DNA of 64,000 nt from Flavobacteriaceae bacterium HL-DH10 (GCA_031826515.1 CP134536.1:2486501-2550500); one strand, 5' to 3'. Positions 43,080 through 52,093 are shown, numbered from the stretch's first letter. Notes: a model not told the origin generated them from the letters alone. Translations and numbers: made by a program.

Positions 43080-44158
43080 CTATAATTTAAAAATCTCATA
43101 AGATTGATGCACTTGTTTTACGGCGGCTTCGGTACGTTCGGCATGAGTGTCGCTTATAAATAGTTGTCCGAAATTTTCATCATCTACTAATTTAATAATT
43201 TGTGCAACACGGTTTTCATCTAATTTGTCAAAAATATCATCTAATAGTAAAATAGGATTGACACCGCCTTGTGCCTTTATAAAATCGAACTGTGCCAATT
43301 TTAGCGCTATTAAAAACGATTTTTGCTGGCCTTGACTTCCAAACTTCTTAATAGGATGTCCAGATATATTGAAATGTAAATCGTCTTTATGTATACCAAC
43401 ACTAGTGTATTGCAGGGCTTTATCTTTATTGATAAATTCTAGCAAAAGCGTGTTTAAATCATCGTCAAATAAATCACTATGATATTTTAAATCAACAACT
43501 TCATTTCCATTACTAATAGCTTCATAACGAGACTTGAAGATAGGGATAAACTCCTTTAAAAAAGCATTACGCTTATCAAAAATTTGTGTTCCATAATCTG
43601 TAAGTTGTTTGTTGTATACTTCTAGTGTGTCTTTGTTGAAGGTGTGATTTAGTGCGAAATACTTAAGTAATGCATTTCGCTGTGCTAAGATTTTGTTATA
43701 ATTTATTAAATGACTTAAATAGTTTTTGTCGCTTTGCGAAATAACGCTATCAATAAATTTTCTGCGAGTAGTGCTTCCTTCTATAATTAAATCACTATCG
43801 GCAGGCGAAATAATTACTAGGGGTAAAAAACCAATGTGTTCGCTAAATTTTTCATACGCTTTTCCATTGCGCTTAATTACTTTTTTTGTCCGCGTTTTAT
43901 ACTAATAATAACTTTTTCGGATTTATTTTCTTTTTCATAATCACCATTAATTACAAAAAAATCTTCATCGTGCTTAATATTTTGAGTTGCTACTGGATTA
44001 AAATAACTTTTCCCAAAAGATAAATGATAAATCGCATCTAAAACGTTGGTTTTTCCAATACCATTATTACCAACAATACAATTTATTTTTTCGTTGAAAG
44101 TAAAGGTTTTACTATCAAAATTTTTGTAATTAAGTAATGAAAGTGATTTCAAAATCAT
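43080..44158 (-). pseudogene. recF: recF, frameshifted in a poly-A tract
   Basis: The N-terminal 93 residues ([19 protein letters not shown], Walker [14 protein letters not shown]) end after RGQKK at 43877 because of a seven-A run (43881-43887 on the complement). Adding one A restores [15 protein letters not shown] and the rest without further breaks: [17 protein letters not shown], signature [18 protein letters not shown], Walker [16 protein letters not shown]. The total 1079 bases plus one gives exactly 359 residues. RecF loads RecA at gaps with RecO/R. Because everything else is intact, a sequencing error is likelier than real loss. Confidence 0.9.
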
Positions 44159-44263
44159 AGAAATGGCAACTTATTGTGTGTCTCGAACTTGTAATTCTTA
44201 AAAAGAAGTGCAAATTATTGAAAAATATCAAATAAATACCCTTTTAGTTCTGAAGAAAAATTA

Positions 44264-44271
44264 TATTTTTG
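44264..44271 (+). promoter_or_regulatory. -7 promoter element of the TPR/ribH gene group
   Basis: TATTTTTG matches TAnnTTTG and lies 25 bases before the ATG of the TPR membrane protein. GCGCC follows the box, as in other promoters of this window. No clear -33 box. Confidence 0.6.
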
Positions 44272-44296
44272 CGCCACATTAATTTAGAAAGAATAA

Positions 44297-45067
44297 ATGG
44301 CGACTTATAATAAAAGAGGTTATAAACCTAAAAATAAAGAAGAAAAAGAACATAATATAGAAGAAGGTTCTACAACTGCAGAAGTTTTTAACACGTTAGA
44401 TGAAACAGCATCTAAAACGGAAGATTTTGTAGCTAAGAATCAGAAATATATTTTTATTATAATTGGGGTTGTAGCTGTTGTAGTTTTGGGGTCTTTAGCA
44501 TATAAAGAATTTATAGCAAAACCAAAACAGGTAAATGCTATGAATGATATGTTTCAAGCTCAAAAATATTTTGATCAAGCTGTAACAGGTGTGGCAAAAG
44601 ATTCTTTATACAATTTAGCATTAAATGGTGGTGAGGGTAAATTTGGTATGCTTGACATTATTGAAGAATATAGCGGAACACCATCAGCTAATTTAGCTAA
44701 CTATTATGCGGGTACTGCTTATTTAAGATTAAAAGATTATAAGAATGCTGTTGAGTATTTGAGTGATTTTAAAAGTGATGATGAAATTTTAGCACCTTTA
44801 GCTAAAGGAAATATTGGAGATGCTTTTGTGCAATTAAACCAAAAAGAAGATGCTTTAGGGTATTATGAAGAAGCTGCTAAAATGCGTAACAATGGGTATA
44901 CAACACCAATGTATTTGTATAAAGCAGGTGTTATTGCTTTAGATTTAGGAAATGCAGATAAAGCTTTAACTTATTTCGAAAGAATAAAAGAAGAATTTCC
45001 TAATGCTAATGAAGCAGCATCTGTAGATGTGTTTATTGGAAAAGCCCAAGTTTTAGCAAATAAATAA
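44297..45067 (+). CDS. Membrane-anchored tetratricopeptide protein (YfgM-like)
   Basis: 256 residues. A charged cytoplasmic N-terminus is followed by one membrane helix (about 50-70: YIFIIIGVVAVVVLGSLAY), then TPR repeats in the periplasm with LANYYAGTAYLRLKDYKNAVEYL and PMYLYKAGVIALDLGNADKALTYFERI. The form resembles YfgM, which binds the Sec translocon and periplasmic chaperones. It has its own promoter and leads directly into ribH after 19 bases. Confidence 0.87.
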   Translation: MATYNKRGYKPKNKEEKEHNIEEGSTTAEVFNTLDETASKTEDFVAKNQKYIFIIIGVVAVVVLGSLAYKEFIAKPKQVNAMNDMFQAQKYFDQAVTGVAKDSLYNLALNGGEGKFGMLDIIEEYSGTPSANLANYYAGTAYLRLKDYKNAVEYLSDFKSDDEILAPLAKGNIGDAFVQLNQKEDALGYYEEAAKMRNNGYTTPMYLYKAGVIALDLGNADKALTYFERIKEEFPNANEAASVDVFIGKAQVLANK

Positions 45068-45086
45068 GTACCAATTTTAATATTAA

Positions 45087-45572
45087 ATGGCTACGATAAA
45101 TAAAAATTTATCAGATTACGATAAAACAACAATCCCAGACGCGAGTAAATTTCGGTTTGGGATTGTTGTTTCAGAATGGAATGAGACTATTACAGAAGGC
45201 TTATTTCAAGGTGCATATGATGCTTTAATAGAAAATGGTGTGTTGCCAAATAATATTATACGTTGGGATGTGCCTGGTAGTTTTGAGCTTATCTACGGTA
45301 GTAAGAAAATGCAGGAGCAAATGGTTAATGCGGTTATAGCTATTGGTAGTGTTATTCAAGGTGAAACCAAACATTTCGATTTTGTTTGCGAAGGTGTATC
45401 ACAAGGTATAAAAGATCTTAATGTTTTGCATGAAACTCCCGTAATTTTCTGTGTACTTACAGATAATAATATGCAACAAGCCATTGAGCGTTCTGGAGGA
45501 AAGCACGGTAATAAAGGTACCGAAGCTGCTATAGCGGCTATAAAGATGGCTGAGTTGAGAAATAATAGCTAG
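45087..45572 (+). CDS. ribH: 6,7-dimethyl-8-ribityllumazine synthase
   Basis: 161 residues. FGIVVSEWNETITEGLFQGA, RWDVPGSFELIYGSKK, AIGSVIQGETKHFDFVCEG and TPVIFCVLTDNNMQQAIERSGGKHGNKG are the standard lumazine synthase motifs, with the catalytic His in ETKHFDF. It condenses the ribityl uracil with 3,4-dihydroxybutanone phosphate, the penultimate step of riboflavin synthesis. Other rib genes are elsewhere. It follows the TPR gene and precedes two small membrane proteins. Confidence 0.96.
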   Translation: MATINKNLSDYDKTTIPDASKFRFGIVVSEWNETITEGLFQGAYDALIENGVLPNNIIRWDVPGSFELIYGSKKMQEQMVNAVIAIGSVIQGETKHFDFVCEGVSQGIKDLNVLHETPVIFCVLTDNNMQQAIERSGGKHGNKGTEAAIAAIKMAELRNNS

Positions 45573-45689
45573 TCCTTTTTTTATTCTAACAGTATTTTGC
45601 TTAAGGTGTTTTGTTAACAATTTTTGGCACTTCAATTCTTAGTTTCTCCCTATTTTTAAGTATTTTTGAGGTATAAGCATTCATACATT

Positions 45690-45914
45690 TTGTTTAAGCA
45701 GCGTAAAAATAAATCGTTTAATTACCGACCTAGATTTTCAAAAGAAGAAGACGTTAATTCTAATTCAGAGAAATCTAATGAAAAAGATTTTGCATCCAAA
45801 TGGAAGCAAGGTAGTAAGCGTAAAGTAAGAGGGACTTTGTCAGTAGGTACTTTAATCTTCGTTTTGGTATTATTATTGATTTGTATGTATTTACTAGAAA
45901 AAAAATACATGTAA
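45690..45914 (+). CDS. Small C-terminally anchored membrane protein, paralogue 1
   Basis: 74 residues from a TTG start at 45690. There is no in-frame ATG before the conserved part, and an earlier TTG at 45666 is also possible. The start aligns with the neighbour paralogue: LFKQRKNKSFNYRPRF here and LKLRKNKKFSYTPRYY there. A C-terminal helix (VGTLIFVLVLLLICMYLL) anchors it. Databases sometimes call this type riboflavin synthase subunit beta because of ribH nearby; no such activity is visible. Confidence 0.6.
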   Translation: MFKQRKNKSFNYRPRFSKEEDVNSNSEKSNEKDFASKWKQGSKRKVRGTLSVGTLIFVLVLLLICMYLLEKKYM

Positions 45915-46098
45915 TAATATCAAATGAGTTTTAAAATGATTGATAGTAAATTTGAATTATATTTTCTTTAGATAAAATAGAAAATTTAAGCATAGCCACC
46001 ATAGTTACGGTTTTATTTTATGTTGAAGTATAAAGGAAATAGAAACGAAATTAATCGGTTATTTTGAAATTTATTTGGTTTTAAAAAACTTAGAAATT

Positions 46099-46386
46099 AT
46101 GGGAATCTTAAAATTGCGTAAAAATAAAAAGTTTAGTTATACACCTCGTTATTACGATGATAAAGGGCAAGGTAACCCTTATGAAATCAAACATAAGTTT
46201 GATGAATATAGAACAACAGTTGGTAGTAATAATGGGTTAAAAACTAAGATTAATAATGCTTTAAACGAATTAAAAAATAACCGAGATAAAGAAGCAAACC
46301 GACGCATACTTATTATTATTGCTGTGCTTGTTTTGGTGTTTCTTTTTATTATCGATTTCGATTTATCTATTTTCTTTTCTAAATAA
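46099..46386 (+). CDS. Small C-terminally anchored membrane protein, paralogue 2
   Basis: 95 residues from the ATG at 46099; an upstream TTG (46075) is rejected. A basic aromatic N-terminus (KLRKNKKFSYTPRYYDDKG), a charged helical middle (LKTKINNALNELKNNRDKE) and a C-terminal helix (ILIIIAVLVLVFLFIIDF). It shares the RKNK-F-Y-PR start with the gene at 45690 and is likely its paralogue. Four bases precede mutL, so co-transcription is probable. Function unknown. Confidence 0.68.
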   Translation: MGILKLRKNKKFSYTPRYYDDKGQGNPYEIKHKFDEYRTTVGSNNGLKTKINNALNELKNNRDKEANRRILIIIAVLVLVFLFIIDFDLSIFFSK

Positions 46387-46389
46387 TAC

Positions 46390-48243
46390 ATGGCAGATAT
46401 AATTCAGCTTTTACCCGATCATGTAGCAAATCAAATAGCCGCTGGAGAAGTTGTGCAACGCCCAGCTTCAGTAGTAAAAGAACTTCTTGAAAATGCTATT
46501 GATGCAGGAGCTACTTCAATAAAACTTATTGTAAAAGACGCGGGAAAAACACTTGTGCAAGTTATTGATGATGGTAAAGGCATGAGTAATACGGATGCAC
46601 GATTGAGTTTTGAACGCCATGCAACTTCTAAGATTCGTACTGCCGATGATTTATTTCAATTACATACAAAAGGTTTTCGAGGTGAAGCTTTAGCTAGTAT
46701 AGCTGCTATTGCACATGTAGAATTAAAAACAAAACAAGAAAGTGATGATGTTGGGAATGTTATTGTTATTGAAGGCAGTAGTGTAACGTCGCAGGAAGTC
46801 ATTGTAACGCCAAAAGGCTCTTCTATTTCTGTTAAAAACTTATTTTTTAATATTCCAGCACGACGTAATTTTTTAAAGTCGAATACCGTAGAATTACGCC
46901 ATGTTATTGATGAGTTTCATCGTGTGGCATTGGCGCATCCAAATATTAGTTTTGCACTTTATAACAACGGAAGTGAATCATTTAATTTACCAATTAGTAA
47001 TTTTAGACAGCGTATTGTAAACGTTTTTGGAAATAAAACGAATGAAAAATTAGTGCCTGTTGAAGAGGATACCGAGGTGCTTAAAATTTCGGGGTTTGTT
47101 GGTAAACCAGAATTTGCTAAAAAATCTAGAGGCGAGCAGTATTTTTTTGTGAACAATCGTTTTATTAAAAGTGCGTATTTAAATCACGCTATTTCTTCGG
47201 CTTTCGATGGTTTGTTAAAAAATGGCACACATCCAAGTTATTTTTTAAATCTAACGGTAGATCCACAAACTATTGATATTAATATTCATCCAACAAAAAC
47301 AGAAATTAAGTTTGATGATGAGCATACGCTTTATGCGTTATTGCGTTCGGCAGTAAAACATAGTTTAGGGCAGTTTAATATTGCACCTGTGTTAGATTTT
47401 GAACGCGATCCTAGTTTAGATACACCATATAGTTATAATAATAAAGATAAAGCAGATACGCCTAAAATAGAAATAGATAGAAGTTTTAATCCGTTTAAAG
47501 AAGAAACAGACTCAAGAGCCAGAGCCGTAGCTTATAAAAAAGAACCCGCTTCAAGTTGGGAAAGTTTATATGTGGGATTGGAATCTAAAGGCACTAAAAC
47601 CAATCAAGATTTTAGCGAAGTGCGTTTTGAAAGTGAAGCAGAAACGGTATCTGTATTTAAAAATGATAAAGATGTAGAACATATTCACACCACGTACCAG
47701 CTTCATAATAAATATATTGTAAGTACCATTAAATCTGGGATGATGATGATCGATCAGCATCGAGCGCATCAACGTGTTTTATATGAAGATTTTCTTAAAA
47801 ACTTAACGGTTAAAGAAGCGATGAGTCAACAATTGTTATTTCCTCTTCAACTTCATTTTTCAAATCAAGAAATAGTTGTTATTCAGCAATTAAAAGATGA
47901 TTTAGAACATACTGGGTTTATGTTTTCTAACATTAGAGAAGAGTTGGTAGAAATTACAGGCGTACCAGTTGGTGTTCCAGAAAGTGAGGTTTCTATAATT
48001 TTAGAACAATTAATAAGTGATGTTGAAAATGAAGTGCCAGATAGTAACTTTAGTGCGACCGATTTATTAGCAAAATCGATGGCTAAAAGTTTAGCTATTA
48101 AAACAGGGCAGTCATTACAAAAAGACGAACAAGAGCATTTAGTGAATAAGCTATTTGCTTGTAAAGAACCTAATGTATCACCTACTAATAGAGTAACCTT
48201 TATTACAATGAGTGTTGATGAATTAGATAAAAAATTTATATAG
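46390..48243 (+). CDS. mutL: DNA mismatch repair protein MutL
   Basis: 617 residues. The N-terminal GHKL ATPase has QIAAGEVVQRPASVVKELLENAIDAGA, DDGKGM and TKGFRGEAL. The C-terminal dimerisation domain holds IDQHRAHQRVLYED where endonuclease MutLs have DQHAxxExxxxE; here Arg and Gln replace two positions, so nicking activity is uncertain. It links MutS mismatch recognition to strand removal. It directly follows the small membrane gene and precedes the rhomboid genes by three bases. Confidence 0.96.
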   Translation: MADIIQLLPDHVANQIAAGEVVQRPASVVKELLENAIDAGATSIKLIVKDAGKTLVQVIDDGKGMSNTDARLSFERHATSKIRTADDLFQLHTKGFRGEALASIAAIAHVELKTKQESDDVGNVIVIEGSSVTSQEVIVTPKGSSISVKNLFFNIPARRNFLKSNTVELRHVIDEFHRVALAHPNISFALYNNGSESFNLPISNFRQRIVNVFGNKTNEKLVPVEEDTEVLKISGFVGKPEFAKKSRGEQYFFVNNRFIKSAYLNHAISSAFDGLLKNGTHPSYFLNLTVDPQTIDINIHPTKTEIKFDDEHTLYALLRSAVKHSLGQFNIAPVLDFERDPSLDTPYSYNNKDKADTPKIEIDRSFNPFKEETDSRARAVAYKKEPASSWESLYVGLESKGTKTNQDFSEVRFESEAETVSVFKNDKDVEHIHTTYQLHNKYIVSTIKSGMMMIDQHRAHQRVLYEDFLKNLTVKEAMSQQLLFPLQLHFSNQEIVVIQQLKDDLEHTGFMFSNIREELVEITGVPVGVPESEVSIILEQLISDVENEVPDSNFSATDLLAKSMAKSLAIKTGQSLQKDEQEHLVNKLFACKEPNVSPTNRVTFITMSVDELDKKFI

Positions 48244-48246
48244 ATT

Positions 48247-49086
48247 ATGATGAGGATTTCAGAAACCGTTAAACATTTAATAATCATTAACGTGATTATG
48301 TTTATTGGTACATTAATGATTGGAAATGGTGAATTGTTTTATGAATGGTTTGCTATGTATTTTCCAAAAAATGATGCCTTTAAACCTTGGCAAATAATAA
48401 CTCATATGTTTATGCACGGTGGTGTTACACATATTTTATTTAATATGTTTGCCCTTTGGATGTTTGGTACACCTGTTGAACAAGTTTTAGGATCTAAACG
48501 TTTTTTGTTTATTTATATTTCGGCAGGATTGGGAGCGGTTGCCATGCAGTTAGGCTATTACTACTTTGATTATTATCCATTAATAAATAATATTTCAGAT
48601 TTGGGTTTTTCAAGTGATGTTGTTAAGCAAATAGTTAATTTTGATATAGTTGATTACAATATTAATGGAGGTGGATTTTTTAGTAAAGAAATATTTCAAG
48701 AAAAACTTTTTCCTTTATTAGCTAGCAATAATCTGGATACTAGTTTGATTAATCAGAATTCATTTAATAATTTATATGAAATGAATGTCATTGTAAACAA
48801 TAGTGCAATGGTGGGAGCATCAGGCTGTATTATGGGTGTTATGGCTGCTTTTGGTATGATGAATCCTAATGCAGAATTAATGATGATCTTTTTGCCAATT
48901 CCTATAAAAGCTAAGTACTTTATTCCTGGTATTATTATTTTAGATTTAGTTTCAGGTTTAACAGGGCAATCATTCTTTAGTCCTAGTAATACGGCATATA
49001 TGGCCCATGTTGGTGGTGCATTAACAGGATTCTTGATTATGTGGTATTGGAAAAAAACACAGTTTAATAGAAATCGTTGGTACTAA
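48247..49086 (+). CDS. Rhomboid family intramembrane serine protease, copy 1
   Basis: 279 residues with about six helices. HGGVTHILFNMFALWMFG supplies the HxxxN loop, VGASGCIMGVM has the catalytic Ser192 (GASG) and AHVGGALTGFL the catalytic His254. An insertion of about 70 residues between helices 2 and 4 is typical of Bacteroidota rhomboids. It cleaves membrane proteins within the bilayer; substrate unknown. Its stop overlaps the next rhomboid by one base (TAATG). Confidence 0.92.
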   Translation: MMRISETVKHLIIINVIMFIGTLMIGNGELFYEWFAMYFPKNDAFKPWQIITHMFMHGGVTHILFNMFALWMFGTPVEQVLGSKRFLFIYISAGLGAVAMQLGYYYFDYYPLINNISDLGFSSDVVKQIVNFDIVDYNINGGGFFSKEIFQEKLFPLLASNNLDTSLINQNSFNNLYEMNVIVNNSAMVGASGCIMGVMAAFGMMNPNAELMMIFLPIPIKAKYFIPGIIILDLVSGLTGQSFFSPSNTAYMAHVGGALTGFLIMWYWKKTQFNRNRWY

Positions 49087-49955
49087 TGACGTCACTCTCT
49101 CAAGACATAAAAGAAAAACTATCTAATCTTAATGTATTAGAAAAAATTATTGCTGTTAATGTGGTGGTTTTTGTAGTTGGTTTACTTTTTAAAAGATATT
49201 TAGGTTGGTTAGAATTACCTAGTGATTTAGCCGATTTTATTTTAAAACCTTGGGCTATTTTTAGCTATGCGTTTTTACATTATAATTTCATACATATTTT
49301 ATTTAATATGCTATGGTTATATTTTATAGGACGTATGTTTTTAAACATGTTTAGTCCAAAGATGGCTTTAAATGTTTATTTTTTAGGAGCTATCTCGGGA
49401 GGTTTATTATTTATGCTTTGTTATACATTGTTCCCTAGCGTATTTGGGGTTAATACACATTTAGTTGGAGCTTCGGCAGCGATTAGGGCTTTATTAATAT
49501 TCCTTTGTGCGTATATGCCTAATCAAGAGGTTCGGTTTTTTACGTTTAATATAAAGCTTTGGCATATAGGTTTAGCTATTGTGGTTATTGATGCTATTGG
49601 GGTTGTCGCTGGACTTAATGATCCTTTAGGTAATTCTGGAGGTAATTTAGCGCATTTAGGTGGGGCTTTACTTGGTTATTTATATGCTAAACAATTAATC
49701 AAAGGAACTGATATAGGTAAAGGTTTTGAACGTTTTATAAGTAGTATTTCAAGTCTATTTAAAGCTTCAAAAAAGTCGCCTTTAAAAACGGTACACAAAA
49801 ACAAAAGTAAAGTTGGTGGTTATACTAAAGCTGATTTTAATGAGTTTAATGATCAGAAAAAAATTGATGTTATCTTAGATAAGATTAGTAAAAGTGGTTA
49901 TGATGGTTTAACAGCTGAAGAGAAGGAATATTTATTTAGAGCTGGGAAGAAATAG
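49086..49955 (+). CDS. Rhomboid family intramembrane serine protease, copy 2
   Basis: 289 residues from the ATG at 49086. FIHILFNMLWLYFIGR provides the loop motif and LAHLGGALLGYLY the catalytic His190. The catalytic serine region reads VGASAAIRALL (Ser130), so the glycine after Ser in GxSG is replaced by Ala. The C-terminal 90 residues form a charged cytoplasmic tail ending in ILDKISKSGYDGLTAEEKEYLFRAGK, a known C-terminal segment in this group. It forms an overlapping pair with copy 1. Confidence 0.9.
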   Translation: MTSLSQDIKEKLSNLNVLEKIIAVNVVVFVVGLLFKRYLGWLELPSDLADFILKPWAIFSYAFLHYNFIHILFNMLWLYFIGRMFLNMFSPKMALNVYFLGAISGGLLFMLCYTLFPSVFGVNTHLVGASAAIRALLIFLCAYMPNQEVRFFTFNIKLWHIGLAIVVIDAIGVVAGLNDPLGNSGGNLAHLGGALLGYLYAKQLIKGTDIGKGFERFISSISSLFKASKKSPLKTVHKNKSKVGGYTKADFNEFNDQKKIDVILDKISKSGYDGLTAEEKEYLFRAGKK

Positions 49956-49984
49956 AATGTTGTCTCTAAAAAAATAAGAAGTAA

Positions 49985-51010
49985 ATGAAAAAGTTGCGTT
50001 TTATTGATAAAATAATCTATTTAATCAATGTTGTTTTTGCAGTTTTGTTATTGTTTTTTTATGCTTTACCTTTTTTGCCTCCTAAAACATTTTCTATATT
50101 ATCAGTTTTTAATTTAGGGGTTTCTTTTATTGTTTTAATTAATGTTTTGTTTTTTATCTATTGGTTAGTAAAACTCAAAAAACAATTCATGGTGTCTCTT
50201 GTAATTCTATTACTTGGTTATTTGTCTTTTGGATCCTTATATGAATTTTCATCCTCTAATAAAGTTGAAAATTCTCAGGATATTAAGGTCATGAATTATA
50301 ATGTGAGGCTTTTTAATTTGTATGATTGGATTCCCGAACAAGGAGTTGAGACTAAAATTTTAGACTTTATAAAAACTGAAGCTCCAGATGTTTTAGGTGT
50401 TCAAGAATACCATCCACATAAAAATATAGATTTTTCATTTTTCAAGTTTAAGTTTGAAAAACTATCAGGTAAGAAAACAAAATACGGACAAGCTATTTTT
50501 TCTCAATTTCCCATAGTTAATTCGGGTTCTATAGAGTTTCCAAATACTGGTAATAACGCTATTTTTGCTGATGTTGTAAAAGGTAGCGATACGATACGAT
50601 TTTATAATATTCATTTAGAATCGTTGCATATTAATACGAAGGTTGAGAGTCTAAAAAAAGAAGATTCTGAGCGTCTTTTTAAGCGCATAGGAACAACTTT
50701 TAAAATGCAACAATTTCAAACAGAATTGTTTTTAATGCATAAAAAGCAATGTAAATATAAAATGGTTATTTGTGGCGATTTTAATAATACAGCATTCTCG
50801 TATGTATATAGAAAAATTAAAGGTGATTTAAATGATACGTTTAAAGAAGCTGGTAATGGTTTTGGACGTACTTATGAGTTTAAGTTTTTTCCGGTAAGAA
50901 TTGATTTTATTTTTGCTGATGATGCTTTTGCTGTTAAACATTTTGAGAGTTATGAAGCGCATTATTCAGATCATTATCCTATTATGGCAACTTTAAGTCT
51001 GGATAAATAA
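49985..51010 (+). CDS. Endonuclease/exonuclease/phosphatase family membrane protein
   Basis: 341 residues. Three N-terminal helices (about 10-85) precede a catalytic EEP domain with IKVMNYNVRLFNLYDW, PDVLGVQEYHP, IHLESLHI, ICGDFNNTAFS and HYSDHYPIMATL. Mg2+-binding Asn, Glu, Asp and His residues are all present. It may act on nucleic acids or phospholipids in the periplasm; the substrate cannot be told. It lies 29 bases after the second rhomboid and could be in the same operon. Confidence 0.88.
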   Translation: MKKLRFIDKIIYLINVVFAVLLLFFYALPFLPPKTFSILSVFNLGVSFIVLINVLFFIYWLVKLKKQFMVSLVILLLGYLSFGSLYEFSSSNKVENSQDIKVMNYNVRLFNLYDWIPEQGVETKILDFIKTEAPDVLGVQEYHPHKNIDFSFFKFKFEKLSGKKTKYGQAIFSQFPIVNSGSIEFPNTGNNAIFADVVKGSDTIRFYNIHLESLHINTKVESLKKEDSERLFKRIGTTFKMQQFQTELFLMHKKQCKYKMVICGDFNNTAFSYVYRKIKGDLNDTFKEAGNGFGRTYEFKFFPVRIDFIFADDAFAVKHFESYEAHYSDHYPIMATLSLDK

Positions 51011-51014
51011 GTTT

Positions 51015-51038
51015 GTCATTCCTGCGAAGGCAGGAATC
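51015..51038. repeat. REP-like palindromic repeat, copy 2
   Basis: GTCATTCCTGCGAAGGCAGGAATC is the most regular copy of the repeat seen at 24952 and 52002-52079. It lies between the convergent ends of the EEP and DUF6122 genes. Confidence 0.8.
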
Positions 51039-51062
51039 TATTCATAAAGACTTAATATGGTA

Positions 51063-51371
51063 TTACATAAAAGAGCAATCTACAAAATCAGAAAAGATAT
51101 GTATAACTAAGCCTAGCGCTACTAATCTAGATTTTTTAGGAACTAAAAGGAATACATAAAACAATATAGCAAAATAGGAGTGAAGTGGGTGAAAACCAAT
51201 ACTACATCTATTCGGGTCGAAAATAGGATTTGCCACTAGATGATCTAAATCTATTAATATACCTGCAATCATAATTAAAAAGGCGGTTTTCCAAGTTTGT
51301 TTATAACAAACTATAGCCACAAGTAATGGAATGAGAATATGACACCCGTAATGCGCAATGGTTTGTAGCAT
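51063..51371 (-). CDS. DUF6122 family membrane protein
   Basis: 102 residues with three to four helices. HYGCHILIPLLVAIV, GILIDLDHLVANPIFDPNRCSIGFHPLHS and GLVIHIFSDFVDC show conserved His and Asp residues reminiscent of metal-dependent membrane hydrolases of the YdjM/DUF457 type. It starts at the stop of the WbqC gene with one shared base. Function unknown; the family number is from memory. Confidence 0.75.
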   Translation of the reverse strand: MLQTIAHYGCHILIPLLVAIVCYKQTWKTAFLIMIAGILIDLDHLVANPIFDPNRCSIGFHPLHSYFAILFYVFLLVPKKSRLVALGLVIHIFSDFVDCSFM

Positions 51372-51994
51372 TATTGAACTATTATAGTTTGAGATTCTAG
51401 ATAGTTTAATGCATTAGGACCTTCATTAAATAGTAAATCTAAAATACTTAAATTAGGAATAAAGTTATGCTTCTCATTAAAAACTTGTGTGTAAGTATCA
51501 AAAGCATAAGGCTGTTCTTTTTTTGCATTTACTAAATATCTAAAATCTGATAAGCCATCTATAGTGTTTTGATAGATTTTTGTTTTTGATGTGTTTAATT
51601 CTAATTGTAAACAATCACAAATAACTTCAAAACATTTTAAATTAAAATCGAAAATATAATCTGCTTTTAATTCAAATAAAGGTTGAAGTTCATCTTCATA
51701 ATATTCAAAAAAAGGTGATGTTCTGTATGCTGAAAGTAGTGATTTCCAATGCTGACTTTGCCATTTTTCTTCTTTAAAAATTTTTACATCTCGATATTTT
51801 TGACGATTTTTTTGTGAATGAATTACAGGAATATTTAAAGCTAGTTTTCCATTAGCACCATATATATAAGTGCGATTTCTATAGGTTTGCTTTAAAAAAT
51901 TATCATCAAACTCGAGTATTACTTCCTTGGCTTTTGCCATAGCAACAAAATGTGCAATGTTTGGAAAGTATGTTGGATGAATAATGATTTTCAT
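51371..51994 (-). CDS. WbqC family protein
   Basis: 207 residues from the ATG at 51994. A longer start at 52081 would read through the REP repeats and add IPAFAGKT-like residues, so it is rejected. The core IIIHPTYFPNIAHFVAMAKA matches WbqC, followed by TYIYGANGKLALNIPVIH and HWKSLLSAYRTSPFFEYYEDEL. WbqC proteins are thought to act in polysaccharide or lipid-linked sugar pathways, but the reaction is unproven. It lies between lepB and DUF6122, a frequent flavobacterial order. Confidence 0.88.
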   Translation of the reverse strand: MKIIIHPTYFPNIAHFVAMAKAKEVILEFDDNFLKQTYRNRTYIYGANGKLALNIPVIHSQKNRQKYRDVKIFKEEKWQSQHWKSLLSAYRTSPFFEYYEDELQPLFELKADYIFDFNLKCFEVICDCLQLELNTSKTKIYQNTIDGLSDFRYLVNAKKEQPYAFDTYTQVFNEKHNFIPNLSILDLLFNEGPNALNYLESQTIIVQ

Positions 51995-52001
51995 TTTCAC
52001 T

Positions 52002-52079
52002 GTCTTTCCTGCAAAGGCAGGAATCTTATCTTTGAAACTAAATTTTACTACTATGGATTCCTGCCTATGCAGGAATGAC
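52002..52079. repeat. REP-like repeats, copies 3 and 4, in inverted orientation
   Basis: GTCTTTCCTGCAAAGGCAGGAATC (52002-52025) and GATTCCTGCCTATGCAGGAATGAC (52056-52079) face each other 30 bases apart, immediately before the WbqC start and after the lepB stop. The inverted pair could form a long cruciform or transcript hairpin, and may itself end lepB transcription. Confidence 0.8.
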
Positions 52080-52093
52080 AAACCATTAACAAA

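Noticed and set aside
43080-43445. Separate 121-residue gene from the 3' part of recF
   Set aside because: Same frame continues upstream without stop to the poly-A tract and encodes RecF residues; only the lack of an ATG cut it short.
45666-46386. Riboflavin synthase subunits
   Set aside because: Both proteins are small, basic and membrane-anchored, with no lumazine or riboflavin synthase motif.
51994-52081. Start of WbqC at 52081
   Set aside because: The extra residues are translated REP repeat; homologues start at the IIIHPTYFP segment.
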